A stretch of DNA of 64,000 nucleotides from Dehalococcoidia bacterium (GTDB taxonomy: Bacteria > Chloroflexota > Dehalococcoidia > Bin125): the NCBI GenBank assembly GCA_022828105.1, contig JAJEJC010000008.1:372001-436000 (forward strand), written 5' to 3'. Positions 9,172 to 17,865 of the stretch are shown here, piece by piece. Position 1 is the first letter of the stretch. Each line of letters begins with the position of its first letter. The translations under genes and the position numbers were made by a program. Under the pieces are notes generated by a model that did no database searches, was not told the origin of the DNA, and was given only the letters and a program-made list of their open reading frames with translations.

Positions 9172-10404
9172 ATGACCGCAACCGTTGGCAACACAGGCAT
9201 CAGCATCGACGCGCTGTCCCGGCTCGACCGGCACCTACTGGAACGCTACATCCAGCCGGAGAAGATCGCCGGCTGCCTGACGCTGATCTCGCGGCGAGGG
9301 GACATCGCGCACCTGTCGGCGATGGGCTCGATGGATCGCGAACGCGGCAAACCGATGGCGACGGACACGATCTTCCGCTTCTACTCCATGACCAAGCCAA
9401 TCACGTCGGTCGCGCTGATGCAGCTCCACGAACAGGGCATGTTCCAGCTCACCGATCCGGTCAGCCGATTCATCCCGCAGTGGCGCGACCTGCAAGCGAT
9501 GGCTGATCCCGACGGGCCGGTCACGGACACTTGCCCACCGGCGCGTCCGATGTCGATGCGCGACGTGCTCTCGCACCAGAGCGGGCTGACCTACGGCTTC
9601 ATGGAGGTAATGGGCGCAGGGCTCGAACGCGCCTACAACCAGGCCGGGGTCTATTCGGCCGGAGCGATGAAGGGCCGCGACCTGCAATCGATGATCGACC
9701 GACTGGCGGAGCTGCCGCTCAAGTTCTCGCCGGGTGACCGCTGGAACTACGGCGTATCAACCGATGTCTGCGGCTACCTCGTGCAGACGATCTCCGGGCA
9801 ACGCCTTGACGAATACCTGAAGAAACACATCTTCGAACCGCTGGGCATGGTCGACACTGCCTTCGACGTGCCGGCCGAGAAACTCAACCGCTTCGCCGCC
9901 AACTACGAGCGCGGCCCCGACAAGCAACTGCGCCTGCTCGACGATCCGGCGACCAGCCACTACGCCGAGCCGCAGACGTTCTTCTCGGGCGGCGGCGGAC
10001 TGGTCTCGACGGCGCAGGACTATCACCGCTTCTGCCAGATGCTGCTCAGCGGCGGCGAACTCGACGGCCAACGGTTGCTCGGACCCAAGACAATCGAGCT
10101 GATGACGATGAATCATCTGCCCAACGGCGAAGACCTCTCGCAGCGCGCCCTGGGCGGCTTCTCCGAGACGGCCAACGACGGGGTCGGCTTCGGTCTCGGC
10201 TTCGCCATGATCGTCGACATCCCGCGCACCCAAAACGTCGGCTCAATCGGCGAGTACTACTGGGGCGGCGCCGCCAGCACGATCTTCTGGATCGACCCGC
10301 TGGAGGACATGATCGTCATGTTCCTCACCCAATTCATGCCCTCCGGCACCTTCAACTTCCGAGGCCAGATCAAGCAGATCCTCTACCCGGGCCTGGTGGA
10401 CTGA
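9172..10404 (+). CDS. serine hydrolase, beta-lactamase class C / EstB-like
   Basis: 410 aa from the ATG at 9172, which is preceded by GGGGA. A longer in-frame start at 8764 would lie antisense inside the DM13 gene and is rejected. The penicillin-binding-protein fold is shown by S72-M-T-K75 (the nucleophile SxxK), the Tyr motif in RWNYGVSTDVCGYLV and the C-terminal YYWGGAASTIFWIDP. These match EstB-type esterases better than resistance beta-lactamases. No export signal is seen. It likely cleaves esters or amides of small molecules. A second, more distant member lies at 59498-60634. Confidence 0.87.
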   Translation: MTATVGNTGISIDALSRLDRHLLERYIQPEKIAGCLTLISRRGDIAHLSAMGSMDRERGKPMATDTIFRFYSMTKPITSVALMQLHEQGMFQLTDPVSRFIPQWRDLQAMADPDGPVTDTCPPARPMSMRDVLSHQSGLTYGFMEVMGAGLERAYNQAGVYSAGAMKGRDLQSMIDRLAELPLKFSPGDRWNYGVSTDVCGYLVQTISGQRLDEYLKKHIFEPLGMVDTAFDVPAEKLNRFAANYERGPDKQLRLLDDPATSHYAEPQTFFSGGGGLVSTAQDYHRFCQMLLSGGELDGQRLLGPKTIELMTMNHLPNGEDLSQRALGGFSETANDGVGFGLGFAMIVDIPRTQNVGSIGEYYWGGAASTIFWIDPLEDMIVMFLTQFMPSGTFNFRGQIKQILYPGLVD

Positions 10405-10409
10405 ACAGC

Positions 10410-10415
10410 TAGACT
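10410..10415 (+). promoter_or_regulatory. candidate -10 box TAGACT before the cyclase gene
   Basis: TAGACT lies 38 nt before the ATG at 10454, directly after the preceding stop. It is the same hexamer as at 1144, 39856 and 45783. No clear -35 box is seen. Confidence 0.35.
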
Positions 10416-10453
10416 GCGACGCAAATTCGCTGCCAATCGAACCTGGATTTGAG

Positions 10454-11434
10454 ATGGCCGACGTACCTGAGACCCTCCCGACCTACGACCAGCTTCCCTA
10501 CAAGCCGGGCAATCCGGCCAAGACGGCGTGGGGGCTGTTCGGCGACGACGACCAGGTGGGCATGTTCAACCTGCAGACGCCGGACAAGATTGTCCAGGCG
10601 GCGTCGCTGATTCGCAAGGGCTCGATGTTCCCAATGAACTGGGACCAGTCGATGCCCAGTCCGCCGCTCTACAACCGCGGCGCGGTGCGGCACACCGTGA
10701 TGCGCCGGGCGGGCTTCGGACACCACGGCGACGACGTGCTGGACAACTTCTACACGCAGCAGTCGTCGCAGTGGGATGCGCTGACCCACGTCGGCGACTT
10801 CGAGCACGGATTCTGGGGCGGGGTGACGAGCGAGTGGCTGCTCGAACACCGGGACTCGCCCAAGCTCGGCATCGAGCACTGGGCCAAGCGCGGCATCGCC
10901 GGCCGCGCCGTCCTGCTCGACGTGGGCCGCTGGTTCGAGTCGCAGGGTCATCCGCTGCCGATGGACGAGTACCGCCCGATCACGGCGGACGAGTTGGAGG
11001 CTTGCCGCGCGGCGCAGGGTGTCGAGCTGCGTGACGGCGATGTGCTGCTGATCCGGATCGGCTGGATCGGCTGGTACGAGCAGACCGACATGATGACCCG
11101 CCAGGCGCTCTCGCAGATGCCCAACCTGGCGTTCCCGGGTCTGGGCTGCTCGGAGGAGATGGCGGCCTACCTCTTCGACCACCACCCCTCCGCGGTCTGT
11201 TCCGACAATCCCGCGCTGGAATCCTGGCCGCCGCCCAACTTCGCCGACCCGGACGGCTTCCTGCACCACTGGATCATCGGCCGCTTCGGCATGGCGATCG
11301 GCGAAATGTTCACGCTCGACGCCCTGGCCGACGACTGCGCCGAGGACGGCGTCTACGAGTCCTTCTTCGCCGCCGCGCCGCTCAATGTGACCGGCGGCAC
11401 AGGCAGCCCGCCGAACGGCCTGGCGATCAAGTAG
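10454..11434 (+). CDS. cyclase family protein (kynurenine formamidase-like)
   Basis: A 326-aa member of the metal-dependent cyclase/formamidase family (PF04199 type). The metal-site motif appears as SSQWDALTHVGD, a variant of the usual HxGTHxD signature in which the Asp and the His remain. Later Asp, His and Glu residues (DVGRWFESQG, LRDGDVLLIRIGW, GRFGMAIGEMF) fit the fold. The length is larger than that of KynB (about 210 aa) and closer to the long cyclase branch found near catabolic genes. The substrate is unknown. There is no operon partner; a repeat follows. Confidence 0.82.
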   Translation: MADVPETLPTYDQLPYKPGNPAKTAWGLFGDDDQVGMFNLQTPDKIVQAASLIRKGSMFPMNWDQSMPSPPLYNRGAVRHTVMRRAGFGHHGDDVLDNFYTQQSSQWDALTHVGDFEHGFWGGVTSEWLLEHRDSPKLGIEHWAKRGIAGRAVLLDVGRWFESQGHPLPMDEYRPITADELEACRAAQGVELRDGDVLLIRIGWIGWYEQTDMMTRQALSQMPNLAFPGLGCSEEMAAYLFDHHPSAVCSDNPALESWPPPNFADPDGFLHHWIIGRFGMAIGEMFTLDALADDCAEDGVYESFFAAAPLNVTGGTGSPPNGLAIK

Positions 11435-11465
11435 GAGTAGCCTAGGTTGGAGCATCCCGAGGGGA

Positions 11466-11551
11466 GCCCCCCTCTGCCTGCGGCATCTCCCCCCGCTCCG
11501 CGGGGGGAGACGGGAATGGACCCGCATCTCCCTCTGCTGAGCAGGGAGGTG
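11466..11551 (-). repeat. palindromic repeat family 1, copy 3 (inverted orientation)
   Basis: Read on the minus strand it has CTCCCCCCGC / GCGGGGGGAG with a 3-nt loop (11487-11509), then TGCC-GCA-GGCA (11475-11485) and the GAGGGGGGC tail. A looser CCTCTGC-TGA-GCAGGGAGG hairpin follows at about 11528-11549. It fills the gap between the cyclase and the macrodomain gene. Confidence 0.75.
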
Positions 11552-11582
11552 GGTATGCGAATGACGGACTGAGGCGTAGCTG

Positions 11583-12116
11583 ATGACCGACACGCAGATT
11601 GAGATCATCCAGGGTGACATCACCGGGCAGGATGTCGACGCGATCGTCAACGCCGCGAACAACCATCTCTGGATGGGCGCAGGCACGGCCGGCGCAATCG
11701 TCCGCGCCGGCGGGCGCGAGATCGAGGACGAAGCAATCCGTCAGGGGCCGATCGAAGTCGGCCAGGCCATTGTCACCGGTCCCGGCAATCTGTCCTGCAA
11801 ACACGTAATCCATGCCGCGGCGATGGGACAGGATCTGCATACCTCGGCCGACAAGATTCGCGCTTCGACCGACAACGCACTGCGACGCGCCGAAGAGTTG
11901 GGCCTGTCGTCGGTCGCATTTCCCGCGCTCGGCACCGGCGTCGGCGGATTCGACTACGCGCAGGCGGCGGAGATCATGCTGACCGTCTGCTACGAGCACT
12001 CGGGCGACGACCGCAGCGTGCGCACCGTCCGATTCGTCCTCTTCGACCAGCGCGCATTTGAAGCCTTCGACCAGGTCGCTCGCAATCTCGCGTCGGCCGA
12101 CCAGGTGCACCAGTAA
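11583..12116 (+). CDS. macrodomain protein (ADP-ribose binding/hydrolysing)
   Basis: A 177-aa single-macrodomain protein. Seen are IEIIQGDITGQDVDAIVNAANN (with the Asp that contacts adenine), the glycine loop MGAGTAGAIVRAGG, a C-terminal FPALGTGVGGFDYAQAAEIM phosphate-binding loop and the last strand VRFVLFD. Such proteins bind ADP-ribose or hydrolyse ADP-ribosyl or O-acetyl-ADP-ribose esters. The loop lacks the GGGGVDGAIH of MacroD/YmdB and is closer to archaeal Af1521-like domains. GAGG lies 8 nt before the ATG. The cellular role is unknown; the next gene is 40 bp downstream. Confidence 0.88.
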   Translation: MTDTQIEIIQGDITGQDVDAIVNAANNHLWMGAGTAGAIVRAGGREIEDEAIRQGPIEVGQAIVTGPGNLSCKHVIHAAAMGQDLHTSADKIRASTDNALRRAEELGLSSVAFPALGTGVGGFDYAQAAEIMLTVCYEHSGDDRSVRTVRFVLFDQRAFEAFDQVARNLASADQVHQ

Positions 12117-12156
12117 GCGCCCGCCGCTCAACACGCTCAGCCTCGAGGAGACCACC

Positions 12157-12516
12157 ATGTCCCGCCAAATCGACCACTGTCAGCTCCAGGTCCAACTGAC
12201 GCCCGGTTCCGGGGCGTGGACCACGGTGACCGAGTTGAGCGAAGCCGAATGGACCGGCTTTGCGCCGGCGGGATGCGGCGTCGACCAGGGACGCGTCATC
12301 GCGTTGCCCGACGACTCCGACTCGGCCCTGCTCGATCCGGACGCACCCGACCGAACCTGGCGCCTGGTCGATCCGCAGGGGCAGCCGCTGTTCGAGTTCC
12401 TTGGCTTTGTAGACGATCGCCGTCCCCGAGCGAAGGGTCGCATTGTGCTCGGCATCAGTACCACGCCCGAGTTGCTCGGCGACTGGAGCGAGCTACAGCC
12501 TGCCGCCGCCGACTGA
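12157..12516 (+). CDS. hypothetical protein, 119 aa
   Basis: A start at the ATG 12157 is favoured by GAGGAG 6-8 nt upstream; an in-frame extension to 12058 would overlap the macrodomain gene. It is a soluble, acidic protein without recognised motif. The N-terminal half looks beta-rich (CQLQVQLTPGSGAWTTV) and repeats of DP/DD follow. It sits between the macrodomain gene and the cobalamin adenosyltransferase gene. I do not recognise a function. Confidence 0.6.
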   Translation: MSRQIDHCQLQVQLTPGSGAWTTVTELSEAEWTGFAPAGCGVDQGRVIALPDDSDSALLDPDAPDRTWRLVDPQGQPLFEFLGFVDDRRPRAKGRIVLGISTTPELLGDWSELQPAAAD

Positions 12517-12533
12517 CGGAACAAGCGCGCGGA

Positions 12534-12539
12534 TACAAT
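12534..12539 (+). promoter_or_regulatory. -10 box TACAAT 6 nt before the pduO-type start (leaderless pattern)
   Basis: TACAAT matches TATAAT at five of six positions. It ends 6 nt before the ATG at 12546, where +1 would be expected, and no Shine-Dalgarno sequence is present. This fits a leaderless transcript. Confidence 0.5.
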
Positions 12540-12545
12540 CACGGC

Positions 12546-13127
12546 ATGCCTCACTACACGCGATCGGGAGATGATGGCTCCACGACCCTGTGGGGCGGCG
12601 GTCGCATTGCCAAGGATCACCCGCAGCCCGAGGCATATGGCGCGATTGACGAGGCGTCTTCCGCGCTGGGCCTGGGCCGCGCCTTGTCCATCGATCCGCG
12701 CACGCGAGAAATCGCAATTGACATCCAGCGGCGGTTGTACCTGATCATGGCGGAACTCGCCGTCGCTCCCGGCAAGCCGATCCCGGACGATTTCGCCACC
12801 TCGGCGGAACACGTCGACCAGCTCGAAGCGTGGGCGGCGGAGCTGGAGTCGCTCGCGCCGCCGCCGAACGAGTTTGTGCTGCCGGGCGGATCGCCCGGAT
12901 CCGCCGCGCTCGACCTGGCCCGAACGACCATCCGTCGCGCCGAACGCGAGACCGTACGCCTGCGCGGCCACGGCCATCCGGTCAACGACCACACGATTCG
13001 CTATCTCAACCGCGCGTCCTCAGTCTTGTTCGACCTCGCCCGGTATGAGGAGCAACAGGCCGGCGTCGAAACGATCCGATCTCGCGCTGCCGGCGGCACG
13101 GCCAGCGTCGACGCGGCGGCGCAGTGA
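12546..13127 (+). CDS. pduO: cob(I)alamin adenosyltransferase, PduO type
   Basis: 193 aa. It would transfer adenosyl from ATP to cob(I)alamin to make coenzyme B12. The family signatures are the N-terminal TRSGDDGSTTLWGGGR ATP-binding stretch, the EAYGAIDEASSALG helix and NEFVLPGGSPGSAALDLART with IRRAER, which form the trimer interface and active site. The start at 12546 gives the canonical N-terminus MPHYTRSGD. It has no Shine-Dalgarno sequence but a TACAAT box 6 nt before it. The stop overlaps the GTG start of the next gene. No B12-dependent enzyme is visible in the window. Confidence 0.9.
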   Translation: MPHYTRSGDDGSTTLWGGGRIAKDHPQPEAYGAIDEASSALGLGRALSIDPRTREIAIDIQRRLYLIMAELAVAPGKPIPDDFATSAEHVDQLEAWAAELESLAPPPNEFVLPGGSPGSAALDLARTTIRRAERETVRLRGHGHPVNDHTIRYLNRASSVLFDLARYEEQQAGVETIRSRAAGGTASVDAAAQ

Positions 13128-14362
13128 ACGCCATGTCCGCCACGCCGCTCGCGATGATCTCCGACGACTCATCCCTCAAGATCGCGCAAATCGAAGGCGA
13201 GGGGGCTGACTGGCAGGCCAATGTCGAGTCGCGGCTGGAGATGCGGACCGAGGGCATGGTCTTCATGTGGCCGTCCTGGTCCCCGGACGGCGAACGGCTC
13301 ACGGTCTCGGCATCGTCGCAGCGTCAGGACGATCCGCGGCTGGAACTCTGGAGCGTGCCGCGCAGCGGTGGAGCGCCGGAGGTCATGTTTCGCAATCCGC
13401 GCGACGGACGCCAGGTCATCGCCGCCGGCCTGGCTCACTACGTGCACTGGGCTCCGTCGGGGAGAGCGCTGGCCGTGGTCGGCAATGTCGGCAGCGGGCT
13501 CGCCGTCAACCTCGTCGCGGCAAACCGGCCCGGAGAAGCACAGCGCCTGGTCGACGGCGCGCCGCTCTACTTCTCCTGGGCGCCGGACGGCCGCGCGATT
13601 CTCGTACACCGTGCGGCGCAGCTCGTCCTCTTCGACCTCGCCGCCGGCGCGCAGGGTCCGCAGCAGATCCTGCGCGCGCGTCCCAGCTTCCGCTCGCCCG
13701 CCTGGTCGCGCGACGGCTCCTCGATCTACTTCGCCAAGCCACGGCCCGGAGGCGGCGCGACTCTGGCCCGGGTACAACGCGCCGAGGTCGGATCCGCAGG
13801 CGAGCATGACGAACTGATGGACCTGAGCGGTCCGGCATCCTTTGTCACCGCCCGCAGCGACGACCGGCTGGCTGTGCTGACGCTGGGACCGGGAGATACG
13901 GAAGGGCGACAGTTGTCGATCCTCGATCCCGACACCGGCGGACACGTGCCGATCGTCGACCGAGCCATGAACGGCGTCTGCTGGGCGCCCGACGGGAGCG
14001 CGCTGTTCGCCTTTGAACCCCAGCCGTCGAGCACGATGATCGGTCTCACCCGCTACGATCTCGACCGCAACGGAGAGTTCGCCGGCAGTATGCGCTTGGC
14101 TCGCTTTCAACCATCGGCCGAGTTCGCCACGATGCTCAACTTCTACGATCAATTCGCCCATTCGCACCAGGTGGTCAGCCCCTGCGGACGCTGGATCACC
14201 TTCGCCGGGCTCGCGCTCGGCAACGGAGGTTCGGGCCGGCGCGGATTCGGACCCCAGAATGGTTGCTATCTCGTCCCCAGCGACGGCTCGGAAGCGCCGC
14301 GCCGGATCGGAGCGGGTAGCATCGCCTTCTTCCCCTCGTTCCTAGCTGACGAGGCAGGCTAG
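13124..14362 (+). CDS. TolB-like / WD40-like beta-propeller protein
   Basis: 412 aa with repeated PD40-type blades: WPSWSPDGERLTVSAS, VHWAPSGRALAVVG, FSWAPDGRAILVH, PAWSRDGSSIYFA, VCWAPDGSALFAF and a last HSHQVVSPCGRWITFAG. This looks like the propeller of TolB or of prolyl oligopeptidases without the peptidase domain. No signal peptide is seen. The GTG at 13124 overlaps the adenosyltransferase stop (GTGA), so coupling is likely; the ATG at 13133 is an alternative start. It probably acts as a binding or scaffolding protein. The ligand is unknown. Confidence 0.75.
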   Translation: MNAMSATPLAMISDDSSLKIAQIEGEGADWQANVESRLEMRTEGMVFMWPSWSPDGERLTVSASSQRQDDPRLELWSVPRSGGAPEVMFRNPRDGRQVIAAGLAHYVHWAPSGRALAVVGNVGSGLAVNLVAANRPGEAQRLVDGAPLYFSWAPDGRAILVHRAAQLVLFDLAAGAQGPQQILRARPSFRSPAWSRDGSSIYFAKPRPGGGATLARVQRAEVGSAGEHDELMDLSGPASFVTARSDDRLAVLTLGPGDTEGRQLSILDPDTGGHVPIVDRAMNGVCWAPDGSALFAFEPQPSSTMIGLTRYDLDRNGEFAGSMRLARFQPSAEFATMLNFYDQFAHSHQVVSPCGRWITFAGLALGNGGSGRRGFGPQNGCYLVPSDGSEAPRRIGAGSIAFFPSFLADEAG

Positions 14363-14369
14363 TCAACTC

Positions 14370-14807
14370 ATGGCGTGCACCACCGAGTCGGAACGCCTCT
14401 TGCGCAACAACGATTTGCGCGTCACCCGTCAGCGCCTGGCCGTGCTCAAGGCGCTCCGCCACGCCGATCAGCACATCACAGCGACCGACGTCTACGCGCG
14501 AGCCAGGGACGAGGCCGCCGATCTGAACGCATCGACGGTCTACCGGACGCTGACCCAGCTCCGCGATCTGGGCTTGGTCTCGCAGACCGATCTCGGCGGC
14601 GGCGAACGCACCTTCGCCTGGCGCAGCGAACGGCCGCATCACCATCTGGTCTGCACCTCCTGCGGCCGGATGACGGAGCTGGACCACGATCTGCTGGCCA
14701 ACTTCGCCGATCAACTGCAGCGCGACTTCGGCTTCGAAGCGCATCCCGATCACTGGGCCGTCTACGGGCGCTGCCAGGACTGCAACACCCGAGAGCATCG
14801 ATCGTGA
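14370..14807 (+). CDS. Fur-family transcriptional regulator
   Basis: A 145-aa winged-helix regulator. The N-terminal DNA-binding part includes LRVTRQRLAVLKAL and NASTVYRTLTQLRDLGLV. The dimerisation part has HHHLVCTSCGRM with C95/C98 and CQDC with C135/C138, a structural zinc site, plus a His run (H90-92) near the regulatory metal site. This fits Fur, Zur or PerR; which metal is sensed cannot be decided. It begins 7 nt after the propeller gene, and its TGA overlaps the GTG of the polyprenyl synthase. It therefore heads, or is coupled to, the hopanoid operon. Confidence 0.9.
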   Translation: MACTTESERLLRNNDLRVTRQRLAVLKALRHADQHITATDVYARARDEAADLNASTVYRTLTQLRDLGLVSQTDLGGGERTFAWRSERPHHHLVCTSCGRMTELDHDLLANFADQLQRDFGFEAHPDHWAVYGRCQDCNTREHRS

Positions 14808-15856
14808 CCGACCAACCGGCGGCCTTGAGCCGCTACCACGACGCAGTGCAGGCGCAGATGCGCGCGGCCTTCCCGACCGGCTCGCTGCCGATATACGACA
14901 TGGCGCGCTATGCCCTCGGCTGGCAGGACGAGAATGGCGAGCCCGCCAACGCGTCCGGCAAGGGCGCCCGCGCGGCGTTGACCATGCTCGGCGCGGAGGC
15001 GATTACCGATGATGCGGCAGCCCTAGAACGAGCCGCGGCAGGAGCGGCGGCGGTTGAGCTGGTGCACAACTTCTCCCTCGTGCATGACGACGTCCAGGAC
15101 GGCGATCTTGAACGCCGCGGCCGGCCGACGGTCTGGACCATCTGCGGTGTCGCGCAGGCCATCAACACCGGCGACCTGATGCGTGAACTCGCGGATGCCG
15201 CGCTGCGGCGGGCGCTGACACTCGGCGCGCCGGCCGAGTCGGTGCTCGAAGCGAGCCGCCGCCTGAATCATGCCACCATGCTGATGATCGAGGGACAATA
15301 TCTGGACCTGACCTTCGAGCAGCGCCTCGATGTCGAGGTCGACGAGTATCTCGGCATGGTCGAGCGCAAGACGGGGGCGATGATGGGCGTCTCGCTGGCG
15401 ATCGGCGCGACGCTGGCGGGCGCGTCGCAGGAACAGGCCGACGCATTGGACCGGGCCGGGCGGCGGCTGGGACGCTGCTTCCAGATGCGCGACGACTGGC
15501 TGGGAATCTGGGCCGATCCGGACGCGCTGGGCAAGCCCACTGACGCAGATATTCGCCGGCGCAAGAAGTCGTTCCCGATTCTCTTCGCGCTCAGCCAGGC
15601 GCCCGCGGACGCGCGGCGCGAGTTGACCGAGATCTACCGCAGCGCCCTTGACGACGAAGGCAACGATCTGCCGGACGCGCAGGTCGAATGGGTCCACCAT
15701 CTGCTCGACGAGATCGGCGCCGACGACGCCACGGATCAGGCCGCGCGCGAGGAGTACGAGGCGTTCCGCACCGAACTCAGCGCCTGCCGGCCGCGACCGC
15801 AGGCCGTGTCCGACCTCGAGGCGCTGGCCCTGTTCACGCTCGAGCGCGACCGCTAG
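14804..15856 (+). CDS. polyprenyl (probably farnesyl/geranylgeranyl) diphosphate synthase
   Basis: 350 aa from the GTG at 14804, overlapping the Fur-like stop. It is a class I prenyl elongase: the first Asp-rich motif DDVQD (residues 95-99) follows VELVHNFSLVHD, GRPTVW is present, and the second Asp motif appears as MRDDWLGIWAD with ALGKPTDADIRRRKKSFP. The Asp spacing of the first motif is the short bacterial type, and small residues precede it. I expect C15 or C20 products. Next to shc and hpnCDE it likely supplies farnesyl diphosphate for squalene. Chain length is inferred, not seen. Confidence 0.88.
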   Translation: MTDQPAALSRYHDAVQAQMRAAFPTGSLPIYDMARYALGWQDENGEPANASGKGARAALTMLGAEAITDDAAALERAAAGAAAVELVHNFSLVHDDVQDGDLERRGRPTVWTICGVAQAINTGDLMRELADAALRRALTLGAPAESVLEASRRLNHATMLMIEGQYLDLTFEQRLDVEVDEYLGMVERKTGAMMGVSLAIGATLAGASQEQADALDRAGRRLGRCFQMRDDWLGIWADPDALGKPTDADIRRRKKSFPILFALSQAPADARRELTEIYRSALDDEGNDLPDAQVEWVHHLLDEIGADDATDQAAREEYEAFRTELSACRPRPQAVSDLEALALFTLERDR

Positions 15857-15865
15857 CGAGCCGCC

Positions 15866-17797
15866 ATGTCGAACCGTCCGACTCCGGTCGCCGACACGAC
15901 ACTCGCACGCGCGCTGCAGCGAGCCACCAACTGGTTGGTCGACCAGCAGGACGAGGCCGGGTTCTGGTGGGGCGAACTGGAATCGAATCCGTCGATCACG
16001 GCCGAGTACCTGCTGCTCACGCACCATCTTGGCGTCGGCGACCGCAGCGAGTGGGACGGCATTGCCCGCTATCTCCGCGCGCAGCAGCGGCCCGCGGGAT
16101 TCTGGGCGCAGTACCTGGACGGTCCGGGCGATGTCTCTACATCGGTCGAGGCGTACTTCGCGCTCAAACTGGCCGGCGACGACCCCGACTCGCCGCACAT
16201 GAGCCGCGCCCGGGAGTGGATCCTCGACCAGGGCGGGATCGTCCAGGCCCGGGTCTTCACCAAGATCTGGCTGGCGCTGTTCGGCGAGTTCGACTGGGAT
16301 CGGCTGCCGGCGATGCCGCCCTGGATCAACCTGCTGCCGTCCTGGCTGCCGGTCAACCTGTACGAGTTCGCGAGCTGGGCGCGGGCGACGATCGTGGGAA
16401 TCACGGTGATCATGACGCTGCGCCCCACAGCGGCGTTGCCGGCCGGCGCGGGCGTACCGGAGCTATGGGTGCGTTCCTCGGATCGGCGCCGATTCGCGGT
16501 GCCGCCGCCCAAGAGTCCGTTCTCGGCCAGCGGCGTGCTTTATGTCGTCGATGCGCTGCTTCGACTGCTGGATCGGAACCGGATTCGACCGTTTGAGCAC
16601 CGCGCCCTCGCCTTCTCGGAACGCTGGCTGCTCGATCGGCAGGAAGCCGACGGCTGCTGGGGCGGCATCCAACCGCCCTGGGTCTACGCCATCCTCGCGC
16701 TGCGCGCGATGGGATACTCGCTCGACCATCCGGTGCTCAGACGGGCGCTGGACGGCTTCGCTCGTTTTACCTGGAAGCAAAACCACGCCCAGGGAGAACA
16801 AATCTGGACCGAGAGCTGTCAATCGCCCGTCTGGGACACCTGCCTGGCCGCGGTCGGTCTGCTCGATGCGGGGCTCGATCCCCAGCATCCGGCGCTGCAG
16901 CGCGCCGCACAGTGGATGCTGCGCGAGCAGGTGTTGGCCGGCGGCGACTGGCAGGTCAAGAACCCTGATACCCCGCCCGGAGGCTGGGCCTTCGAATTCG
17001 ACAACGACGTCTATCCCGACATCGACGACACCGCCGTCGTGATGATGGCCCTCGAGCGCATTCCTTTGCCCGGACTGGAGTCCGAGCGCCAGCTCGCCCT
17101 CGACCGCGGCCTGCACTGGATGCTCTCGATGCAATCGTCGAACGGCGGCTGGGGCGCGTTCGATGTCGACAACGACAAGGCCTTTCTGGCCGAGATACCG
17201 TTCGCCGACTTCGGCGAACTGCTCGATCCACCAACCGCCGACGTGACCGCCCATGCGCTGGAGTACATCGGCCAGCTGGGGTACAGCGGCCAGTATCCAC
17301 CGGCCAGCCGAGGCCTGCGCTTCCTCTACGACCTGCAAGAGCCGGACGGCTCCTGGTGGGGCCGCTGGGGCGTCAACTACATCTACGGACTCGGCGCAGC
17401 CTTGCCCGCCCTGGCCGCGTTGGGCGAGCCGATGTCAGCCCCGCCAGTCCGCAATGCCGTCCAGTGGCTCTTCCGTCACCAGTTGCCGGACGGCGGCTGG
17501 GGCGAGTCCTGCGATACCTACGCCGATCCGTCCCTGCGCGGGATGGGTCCGTCGACGCCGTCGCAGACCGCCTGGGCGCTGATGGCCCTGATCGCCGCCG
17601 GCGAGCCGGAGCACGAGTCGGTCTCGCGCGGCGTTGAGTACCTGATCGATCGCCAGCGCGAGGACGGCAGTTGGGACGAACCGGAGTTCACCGGTACCGG
17701 CTTCCCGTCGGACTTCATGATCAACTACCACCTCTATCGCCACTACTTCCCGCTGATGGCGCTGGGCCGCTACCAGCGCGCGATTGCGCCTGGCTGA
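15866..17797 (+). CDS. shc: squalene-hopene cyclase
   Basis: A 643-aa membrane-bound triterpene cyclase that turns squalene into hopene/hopanol. The acid catalyst motif DXDDT is DIDDT at residues 385-389, in YPDIDDTAVVMM. Several QW repeats are visible (QQDEAGFWWGELE, DRQEADGCWGGIQP, QSSNGGWGAFDVDND, LQEPDGSWWGRWG, QLPDGGWGESCDTY, DRQREDGSWDEPEFTG). YADPSLRGMGPSTPSQTAWAL is close to the C-terminal cyclase signature. Length is normal. It begins 9 nt after the polyprenyl synthase stop, in one operon with the squalene genes downstream. Confidence 0.96.
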   Translation: MSNRPTPVADTTLARALQRATNWLVDQQDEAGFWWGELESNPSITAEYLLLTHHLGVGDRSEWDGIARYLRAQQRPAGFWAQYLDGPGDVSTSVEAYFALKLAGDDPDSPHMSRAREWILDQGGIVQARVFTKIWLALFGEFDWDRLPAMPPWINLLPSWLPVNLYEFASWARATIVGITVIMTLRPTAALPAGAGVPELWVRSSDRRRFAVPPPKSPFSASGVLYVVDALLRLLDRNRIRPFEHRALAFSERWLLDRQEADGCWGGIQPPWVYAILALRAMGYSLDHPVLRRALDGFARFTWKQNHAQGEQIWTESCQSPVWDTCLAAVGLLDAGLDPQHPALQRAAQWMLREQVLAGGDWQVKNPDTPPGGWAFEFDNDVYPDIDDTAVVMMALERIPLPGLESERQLALDRGLHWMLSMQSSNGGWGAFDVDNDKAFLAEIPFADFGELLDPPTADVTAHALEYIGQLGYSGQYPPASRGLRFLYDLQEPDGSWWGRWGVNYIYGLGAALPALAALGEPMSAPPVRNAVQWLFRHQLPDGGWGESCDTYADPSLRGMGPSTPSQTAWALMALIAAGEPEHESVSRGVEYLIDRQREDGSWDEPEFTGTGFPSDFMINYHLYRHYFPLMALGRYQRAIAPG

Positions 17798-17865
17798 GGA
17801 AACGGCTGCGCAAGCGGCTACCATGGCAGCAAACCAGAGAGGCGTGCACGCAGAGAGGGGGCAGC